Positions 58,375-64,000 of a stretch of DNA of 64,000 nt are shown here, one piece after another (within the stretch, counting starts at the first letter, position 1; every line of letters starts with the position of its first letter). Location: the NCBI RefSeq assembly GCF_000013345.1, contig NC_007777.1, positions 1,302,001 through 1,366,000 on the forward strand, in the 5' to 3' direction. A program made the position numbers and the translations under genes. The notes beneath the pieces were generated by a model. The model had not been told where the DNA came from. It did no database searches and worked only from the letters and a program-made list of their open reading frames with translations. This stretch comes from Frankia casuarinae (GTDB lineage Bacteria > Actinomycetota > Actinomycetes > Frankiales > Frankiaceae).

Positions 58375-60795
58375 ATGAGCAGCCGGCACGAGATGGGGCA
58401 GACGGGGCCTGTCTCCGTCGAACCCGGGACAGAGCCGCAGGCGCCCTTCGACGTCATCGATGCGCAGGTTGTCGTGAGTCCCGGCTTGGAGAGCGGCCTT
58501 GCGCACGGGACACCCGGATCGGTGGTCGTCGCCGCGCCCAGGGGTGACGCCGTGCCCAGGGGTAACACTGGGCTCGGGGGTAACACTGGGCTCGGGGGTG
58601 ACGCCGAGCCCCGGAACGACACGCCGCGGTCCCGGCCGGACGGAGAACAACCGCCGGCCGGGCCGCCGGCCTCCGACGCCGCTCGCGGTCGGCGGACTCC
58701 CGTCCAGCGGCTGCGCGTTCGTCTCGCGAGCATCTCGGGGCCCGCTCGGTACGTGATGGTGCTCGCCGTTCTGAGCGCGGCGGTCGCCGTCGTCCTCCGG
58801 CACACCGTGTTCCCGTTCCTGTCGGTCAACAACGACGAGGGCATCTACCTCCTGCATGCCAGGACCCTCGCCGAGGGCCGCCTGTTCCCGCCCGCCCCGG
58901 ACCCGGCACGGTCCTACCTGCCGTGGCTGGGAACCGTTGTCGGCGATCACTACGTGTTGAAGTACACGCCCTTCGTACCCGCGATCTTCGCAATCGGCAT
59001 CGTGCTGACGGGAAGCATCGATCCGGCGCTTGCAATGATCGTCATGGCGGCGGTCGTCGTCACCTACCTGCTGGGCGTCGAGCTGTTCGGTAGCCGGCGG
59101 ACCGCGGCGTTGGCGGCGACCCTGCTCGCCCTCTCCCCGCTGGTGATCCTGCAGAGCGCGATGGTGCTGAGCTACTTGCCGACCCTGGTGCTGCTGCAGG
59201 TGACCGTTCTGGGGGTGTTGCGGGGACGGCGCCGCCGACGGGCGGCACCGGTGGTCGTCGCGGGCCTCGCCCTCGGCGTGGCGGCGGCGGTGCGGCCGTA
59301 TGACGTCGTCCTGCTCCTGGCTCCGCTCGCGATCTGGCTGCTCCTGACCTCCACGGGCGGGCGCTGCTGGCTGGGCCGGTGGCTGCTTTGCGGGCTCGCC
59401 GCGCCCGTGGCGCTTGTCCTGCTCAGCAACGCCGCTGCCACCGGTGACCCGTTGCGGCTGCCGTTCACGCTCCTTGAACCCGACGACAAGCTCGGCTTCG
59501 GGGTGCGCAAGCTGTATCCCGGCGACGGCAGGCACGACTTCGGCTTGCTCGAAGGGCTGCGGTCGGTCGGCGACCACCTGTGGCTGTTCGGCGGCTGGGC
59601 CTGCGGGGGAGTGGTGCTGGCCGGCTGCGCGATCGTCGTGGCGGCTCGGCGGCAGCTGTCCGCACCCGCCGCGCTCCTGGGTGCGGGTGGGCTGCTCTTC
59701 CTGGGCGGATACGTCGGCTTCTGGGGCGCGTGGAACGCGGCCGAGTTGTGGGGCGGCATCCGCTACGTCGGCCCTTTCTACCTGGTCCCGGTGCTCATCC
59801 CGCTCGTCCACCTCGGCGCGGAGGGCCTGGTCAGGGCCGGCGAAGCCGTCTTCGCCCGCGGGCGAAGACTCGGGCTCATCGCCGTCGCGGGGACCGGCGC
59901 CGCCATCCTGGCGCTCACGGCCGTCGTCCTGGTCGGGGCGGTGCGCGCCAACCTCACGCTCACCGGGCACGACCGTGACCTCAGCGCGATGCTGGACCGG
60001 CTGCCGGGCGATCCGCTCGTGTTCGTCGCGGCGAACCCGCCGTTTCTCGGGCATCCCACTCCGGTGACCGCGAACGGGCCGAAGCTCGAAGATCCTGTGC
60101 TGTTCGCCGTGTCGCGGGGGGTCGACGATCTCATCGTGGCCGCTGACCACGCGGACCGCCCGGCCTATCTGCTCCGCCTGGCATCGGCCTACGACCGCTC
60201 ACCCGCCTCGCCCTCCACCGCGCGGGTCGAACGGCTGGCGGTCAGGAGCGGCAGGCGGGTGGCGGTGACCCTGAGAGTGGATGCCGCGCCCGCGGGCGCC
60301 CGTTCCGCCCGCGTCGTGCTCACCGAGGGTGTCCGCCGCCTGTCGATTCCGGTCCATCCGCGGATCCCCACCTCGATGATCCTCACCGTCGACGCGGACG
60401 GCCTCGATACCACCGATGTCATCAGTATCACCAGTATTGCCAACATCGCTGGCGGCATGGACAGCACCGGAATCGTGACTGACCGCAACGACTCCGGTCG
60501 GTCCCGGGTGCATTCCGGATCCCTCGGCCGTCCGTCGGCAAGCACCGTGCGGGACGGTCGGGGCACCTCCATCACCGTGGCCTACTACGCGACGAGCCCT
60601 TCCGGACGGGAACATTTCCTCGATCAGCAGGTGTTGCCCGTGCGGCTGGCCGCACGGGACGGTTCCCGGCCGGACGGTTCCCGGCCGGCTGCCGGCCCGC
60701 CGGTCACCGTGCTCGGATCCCTCGGGGAGGTCGATGAGGTCGGCGAGGGACGTCGGCCGCCGCTGCGCATCATCATCGATGATCGTCGAGGCTGA
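58375..60795 (+). CDS. Large GT-C/PMT-like membrane glycosyltransferase
   Basis: About 806 residues. The cytoplasmic N-terminus (1-120) is disordered and has an 18-bp tandem repeat. From about residue 125 at least ten hydrophobic segments alternate with loops (VMVLAVLSAAVAVVLRHTVF, IVMAAVVVTYLLGVELFGSR, LVILQSAMVLSYLPTLVLLQ). The first loop after TM1 has LSVNNDEGIYLLHARTLAEG, an acidic pair (N-D-E) typical of dolichyl/polyprenyl-phosphate-mannose GT-C enzymes. The last 250 residues are a soluble extracytoplasmic domain. It would transfer a sugar from a lipid carrier outside the membrane; substrate unknown. ATG 58375 is preferred; GTG 58300 is possible. Its end overlaps the convergent gene by 23 bp. 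Confidence 0.72.
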   Translation: MSSRHEMGQTGPVSVEPGTEPQAPFDVIDAQVVVSPGLESGLAHGTPGSVVVAAPRGDAVPRGNTGLGGNTGLGGDAEPRNDTPRSRPDGEQPPAGPPASDAARGRRTPVQRLRVRLASISGPARYVMVLAVLSAAVAVVLRHTVFPFLSVNNDEGIYLLHARTLAEGRLFPPAPDPARSYLPWLGTVVGDHYVLKYTPFVPAIFAIGIVLTGSIDPALAMIVMAAVVVTYLLGVELFGSRRTAALAATLLALSPLVILQSAMVLSYLPTLVLLQVTVLGVLRGRRRRRAAPVVVAGLALGVAAAVRPYDVVLLLAPLAIWLLLTSTGGRCWLGRWLLCGLAAPVALVLLSNAAATGDPLRLPFTLLEPDDKLGFGVRKLYPGDGRHDFGLLEGLRSVGDHLWLFGGWACGGVVLAGCAIVVAARRQLSAPAALLGAGGLLFLGGYVGFWGAWNAAELWGGIRYVGPFYLVPVLIPLVHLGAEGLVRAGEAVFARGRRLGLIAVAGTGAAILALTAVVLVGAVRANLTLTGHDRDLSAMLDRLPGDPLVFVAANPPFLGHPTPVTANGPKLEDPVLFAVSRGVDDLIVAADHADRPAYLLRLASAYDRSPASPSTARVERLAVRSGRRVAVTLRVDAAPAGARSARVVLTEGVRRLSIPVHPRIPTSMILTVDADGLDTTDVISITSIANIAGGMDSTGIVTDRNDSGRSRVHSGSLGRPSASTVRDGRGTSITVAYYATSPSGREHFLDQQVLPVRLAARDGSRPDGSRPAAGPPVTVLGSLGEVDEVGEGRRPPLRIIIDDRRG
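58549..58620. repeat. 18-bp coding tandem repeat
   Basis: GGTAACACTGGGCTCGGG occurs twice in tandem (about 58561-58596), flanked by variant units starting GGTGACGCC. It encodes GNTGLG-type repeats in the disordered N-terminus of the glycosyltransferase-like protein. Confidence 0.7.
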
Positions 60796-62212
60796 CCTGC
60801 CCGCCCGGGTGACCTGCCTGCCCCGGCGCCCCGACGCCCCGGTGAACGGTCGTCCTGATGATCGGCTGGCCCGGTGATCGGTCGATGCGGCGGATGGGAG
60901 GGAGCACGTACGTTCCGTCGAGGACGTCGGCCCCCGGCTCGTAGATCCGTAGGACGGGCCGGAAATCGCCGACCGCCGCGGGCAGCCAGTTGTCAAGCGG
61001 CCCGCCGTCCTCCGGGGGATCACTCTGGAGCAGGATGCGCACCGAGCCGTCCGGACCGCGGCGCAGATCGCGGTCGCCGCTCCGCAGGGAATACCGGTGC
61101 AGGGGATTCTCGACGAGGTAGTACTCGGGCGCGTCGTACATCGTCAGCGACCAGAACGCGGCCTGCGGCGGCGGCACCAGCTCCAGCAGGTACCGGTGGG
61201 CCCCGCTCAGCTGGCGGCCGTCCGTGTCGATGGCACGGCTCGCCTGGATCTCCTCATAGCCGTGTGTCGCACCCCGCGGCAGTCGGGCGGCCATCGCCCG
61301 GGCGAGACGGGCCTGTGCCCGATCGCTTATCCGCCAGGCCGGATCGTCGATCGTGCCCGGTCCGAGTCGGTCCAGGTTGAAGTCGAGGGCATGCGGGGTG
61401 CTCACCCAGCCGTTCGTCAGCGCCCGGCCGGCGTGCGCCACCCGTTCGAGCTTGTCGCGGCCGGCGCGCAGCCCGGTGCGCAGGGACCAGGCGAGGCCCG
61501 GGTTGGGGTCGACGTACGGCGAAGGATCGTCGAGGATCCCGAGTGAGGTGAAGTGGCGGGCGTACTCGGCCTCGGCCCGCGACGGAGGATAGGCGCGCAG
61601 CCAGATGCGTAGCTCCTCCCAGAACCGGAGGTCGTCACAGACCCTCTTCGAGTGTTCCGGCGGTCCCTCCGCGCGGCGGGCCTCGGAATCCAGCGGGCTC
61701 AGGTCCAGTTCCTCCTGCAGCCGGGACACCGCCGCGATGTCCGCCGGGCCGTCGAAGCCGAACCGGTTGATCAGCGTCAGCAGCCGGGTCGGTGCCTCGA
61801 TGCGGGCCAGCGACGCGGGCGCGCTGCCCGTCCAGCCCGGCGGGACGAGCAGATAGCGCCCACCTCGTCCGCCGGTGGTTCGCCGTCCCACGTAGGCGAA
61901 GTTGTTCCGCCAGGCGTCCATGAAGATCATAACGCTGTAACGATCCGGCGTGTCGGGGATCCGCAGGACCAGCGGACCCGGCGTGAGGTCGACCTCGGCC
62001 ACCGAGCACAGGGCGTCGTTGTCGACGCTGACGAAGCAGGACAGTGGCGCGGGCGGTTCCGTCTCGTGAGCGAAGGCGTTGTACCCGGCGGGCCGGATTG
62101 GCCCGATTCCCTCAGCCGCCGTCCGTACGCTCAGCCGGACGTTGCTGACCAGGGGATATCCGAAGATGAACGCCTCGGCCGCCAGCCCGAGCCGATGGTC
62201 ACTCGCGAGCAT
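60773..62212 (-). CDS. DUF1254/DUF1214-domain protein
   Basis: A 479-residue protein. N-terminal DUF1254 part: LAAEAFIFGYPLVSNVRLSV, FVSVDNDALCSVAEVDLTPG, IPDTPDRYSVMIFMDAWRNN, YVGRRTTGGRGGRYLLVPPG. C-terminal DUF1214 part (about 340-450): HRYLLELVPPPQAAFWSLTM, YDAPEYYLVENPLHRYSLR, NWLPAAVGDFRPVLRIYEPG. Such proteins are often exported, but no signal peptide is seen here. The biochemical role is not established. The final 35 residues overlap the convergent glycosyltransferase-like gene and look family-unlike. Confidence 0.85.
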   Translation of the reverse strand: MLASDHRLGLAAEAFIFGYPLVSNVRLSVRTAAEGIGPIRPAGYNAFAHETEPPAPLSCFVSVDNDALCSVAEVDLTPGPLVLRIPDTPDRYSVMIFMDAWRNNFAYVGRRTTGGRGGRYLLVPPGWTGSAPASLARIEAPTRLLTLINRFGFDGPADIAAVSRLQEELDLSPLDSEARRAEGPPEHSKRVCDDLRFWEELRIWLRAYPPSRAEAEYARHFTSLGILDDPSPYVDPNPGLAWSLRTGLRAGRDKLERVAHAGRALTNGWVSTPHALDFNLDRLGPGTIDDPAWRISDRAQARLARAMAARLPRGATHGYEEIQASRAIDTDGRQLSGAHRYLLELVPPPQAAFWSLTMYDAPEYYLVENPLHRYSLRSGDRDLRRGPDGSVRILLQSDPPEDGGPLDNWLPAAVGDFRPVLRIYEPGADVLDGTYVLPPIRRIDRSPGQPIIRTTVHRGVGAPGQAGHPGGQVSLDDHR

Positions 62213-62243
62213 GCCGTCCTCCCCGTGCTCGTCATCTCCGTTT

Positions 62244-62320
62244 CAGTGGTCGCCTCCACGCCCCCACGTTTCAGTGGTCGCCCCCCACGCAGTGGTCGCC
62301 CCCCACAGTGGCCGCCTCCA
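62244..62320. repeat. Tandem CAGTGGTCGCCxCCAC repeats upstream of ettA
   Basis: Four copies at 62244, 62272, 62290 and 62306 (CAGTGGTCGCCTCCACG and variants; the last has CAGTGGCCGCC). They lie between the divergent DUF1254 gene and ettA, 150 bp before the ettA start. Could be slippage-born or a multi-site operator. Confidence 0.7.
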
Positions 62321-62470
62321 CAGTCCGTGCCCTTCTTTGTGGTGTGGTACCCACCGGATGCCGTCCGGGGGCCGGACGGCATCCGATGATCCGCCGGTCC
62401 CCGACGTCGGCCGACGGGCCACCGATCACCGCTGTGAGGAACGCGGGCGCGATGCCCTAGGGTTGATGGC

Positions 62471-64000
62471 ATGGCGCAGTACGTCTTCCAGATGCGCAAA
62501 GCGCGCAAGGCCCATGGCGACAAGGTCATCCTCGATGATGTGACCCTGTCGTTCCTCCCCGGAGCCAAGATCGGGGTAGTCGGCCCGAACGGCGCGGGGA
62601 AGTCGTCCCTGCTCAAGATCATGGCCGGCCTCGATCAGCCGAGTAACGGCGAGGCGACCCTGAGCCCCGGCTACACGGTCGGCATGCTCGCCCAGGAACC
62701 CCCGCTGGACGAGACCAAGGACGTCCGCGGCAACGTCGAGGACGGCGTGCGCGAGATCCGCCGGGTGCTCGCCCGCTACGAGGAGATCAACGAGAAGATG
62801 TCCGCGCCCGACGCGGACTTCGACTCCCTCCTCGCCGAGCAGGCCGAGCTTATCGACAAGATCGAGGCCGCGAACGCCTGGGAGCTCGACAGCCAGCTCG
62901 ACCAGGCCATGGACGCGCTGCGGCTGCCGCCCGGCGATGCCGACGTCACCCTGCTCTCCGGCGGTGAGCGCCGCCGGGTCGCGCTGTGCAAGCTCCTGCT
63001 TGAGGCTCCCGACCTACTCCTGCTCGACGAGCCGACCAACCACCTCGACGCCGAGAGCGTCGCCTGGCTGGAGCAGCACCTCGCCCGCTATGCGGGCGCC
63101 GTGCTGGCCGTCACCCACGACCGGTACTTCCTGGACAACGTCGCCGGCTGGATCCTCGAGCTCGACCGGGGCCGTGCCTTGCCCTACGAGGGCAACTACA
63201 CCACCTACCTGGAGAACAAGGCGGCCCGGCTGAAGGTCGAAGGCCAGAAGGACGCCAAGCGGCGCCGGGTGCTCGCCCAGGAACTCGAGTGGGTCCGGTC
63301 CAACCCGAAGGCCCGCCAGACCAAGAGCAAGTCGCGTCTCGCCCGCTACGAGGAGCTGGCCGCCGAGGCGGACCGGGCGCGCCCGCGCGACTTCGAGGAC
63401 ATCCAGATCCCGCCCGGCCCCCGGCTCGGCAACCAGGTCATCGAGGCCAAGGGGCTCACCAAGGGCTTCGATGACCGGCTTCTCATCGACAACCTGTCGT
63501 TCACCCTGCCGCGCGGCGGCATCATCGGCGTGATCGGCCCCAACGGCATCGGTAAGACGACCCTGTTCAAGATGTTGACCGGCCAGGAGGCGCCGGACGC
63601 CGGAGAGCTCGTCATCGGCGACACCGTCGACATCGCCTATGTCGACCAGACCCGCTCGGGCCTGGACCCGAAGAAGAACGTCTGGCAGGTCGTCTCCGAC
63701 GGCCTCGACCACATCGTCGTCGGCAAGGTCGACTTCCCGAGCCGGGCGTACGTGTCGTCATTCGGGTTCAAGGGGCCGGACCAGCAGAAGCCCGTCGGTG
63801 TGCTGTCCGGTGGGGAGCGTAACCGGCTGAACCTCGCGCTCACCCTCAAGCGTGGCGGCAACGTCCTGCTTCTCGACGAGCCCACCAACGACCTCGACGT
63901 GGAGACGCTGCGCTCCCTGGAGGACGCGCTGCTGGAGTTCGCCGGCTGCGCCGTGGTCATCTCCCACGACCGCTGGTTCCTCGACCGGGTCGCCACCCAC
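62471..64000 (+). CDS. ettA: ABC-F ATPase, energy-dependent translational throttle (EttA), 3' end outside window
   Basis: Open from ATG 62471 to the window end (510 codons of about 555-560). Two ABC cassettes: Walker A GPNGAGKSSL (about 39-48) and GPNGIGKTTL (about 356-365); signatures LSGGERRRVALCKLLL and LSGGERNRLNLALTLK; Walker B DLLLLDEPTNHLD and VLLLDEPTNDLD. The EttA start AQYVFQMRKARKAHGDKVIL and its arm region (about 95-140) fit EttA rather than other ABC-F proteins. EttA binds the ribosomal E site and gates the first peptide bond according to ATP/ADP. It is a conserved housekeeping gene, showing that the accessory block ends before this point. Confidence 0.95.
   Translation, partial: MAQYVFQMRKARKAHGDKVILDDVTLSFLPGAKIGVVGPNGAGKSSLLKIMAGLDQPSNGEATLSPGYTVGMLAQEPPLDETKDVRGNVEDGVREIRRVLARYEEINEKMSAPDADFDSLLAEQAELIDKIEAANAWELDSQLDQAMDALRLPPGDADVTLLSGGERRRVALCKLLLEAPDLLLLDEPTNHLDAESVAWLEQHLARYAGAVLAVTHDRYFLDNVAGWILELDRGRALPYEGNYTTYLENKAARLKVEGQKDAKRRRVLAQELEWVRSNPKARQTKSKSRLARYEELAAEADRARPRDFEDIQIPPGPRLGNQVIEAKGLTKGFDDRLLIDNLSFTLPRGGIIGVIGPNGIGKTTLFKMLTGQEAPDAGELVIGDTVDIAYVDQTRSGLDPKKNVWQVVSDGLDHIVVGKVDFPSRAYVSSFGFKGPDQQKPVGVLSGGERNRLNLALTLKRGGNVLLLDEPTNDLDVETLRSLEDALLEFAGCAVVISHDRWFLDRVATH

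Noticed and set aside
57804-60150. Very long minus-strand open frame over ssb and the glycosyltransferase-like gene
   Set aside because: It lacks family motifs and mirrors the GC-rich third positions of the plus-strand genes, whose OB fold and membrane segments are clear.

Overview
The window is very GC-rich actinomycete chromosome. IS-element density, integrase style, transposase families and the ssb/ettA backbone suggest a Frankia-like organism; the genus is an inference, since no rRNA or species marker is present. The right end (about 57.2-64 kb) is ordinary backbone: tRNA-Arg(TCT), ssb, a large membrane glycosyltransferase-like gene, a DUF1254/DUF1214 protein and ettA, cut by the window end. 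Everything to its left is accessory DNA.

Layout. 1-0.93 kb: tail of a frameshifted IS701 transposase. 0.94-10.4 kb: three copies of an unrecognised dispersed repeat bracket small gene sets: an antitoxin/Fic-Doc pair, a DUF433/PIN-like pair with an extra HTH gene, a dead tyrosine integrase, and a tight three-gene operon (NUDIX-winged-helix regulator, MTAN-like nucleosidase, membrane protein). 10.7-14.4 kb: a small unknown gene and a single-chain restriction-methylation enzyme. 14.8-23.6 kb: an IS graveyard (IS66, an IS4-like element, IS5 remnant, ISAzo13, ISAs1, IS5 with an accessory ORF). 23.6-31.6 kb: a decayed natural-product locus (truncated P450, aspartate decarboxylase, methyltransferase, frameshifted acyltransferase, TetR, DUF6204-like protein, MFS exporter split by ISAs1). 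31.8-34.7 kb: two genes cut by an IS plus a coiled-coil protein gene. 35.6-46.6 kb: an FxLD-type class I lanthipeptide locus with a 56-residue precursor gene, LanB, LanC, a separate SpaB_C-like protein, an APH-fold protein, one intact and one broken FxLD methyltransferase, a DUF397 protein and a divergent XRE regulator behind a striking tandem operator. 47.5-49 kb: an Mrr-type endonuclease and an unknown gene. 49.5-57.3 kb: a degenerate actinomycete integrative conjugative element (AICE) next to tRNA-Arg: HD, NUDIX, XRE regulators, Pra-like activator, broken FtsK/TraB and an intact integrase; no replication initiator or xis is seen.

Most novel candidate. The operon at 5962-9880 encodes three proteins with 2-nt and 4-nt gene junctions. 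The nucleosidase and the membrane protein share a near-identical Q-[AT]-GVVHGDV-[HY] motif, like the short prion-like signalling motifs that pair bacterial immune sensors with effectors. A perfect 7+2+7 dyad sits just upstream of the regulator's start codon. I read it as a probable nucleotide-sensing, cell-suicide type defence system; this is inference from domains and context.

Caution. Several broken genes (integrase, acyltransferase, IS66 TnpC, FtsK) carry single-base frameshifts, two of them in clear homopolymer runs, so some may be assembly errors rather than real decay.
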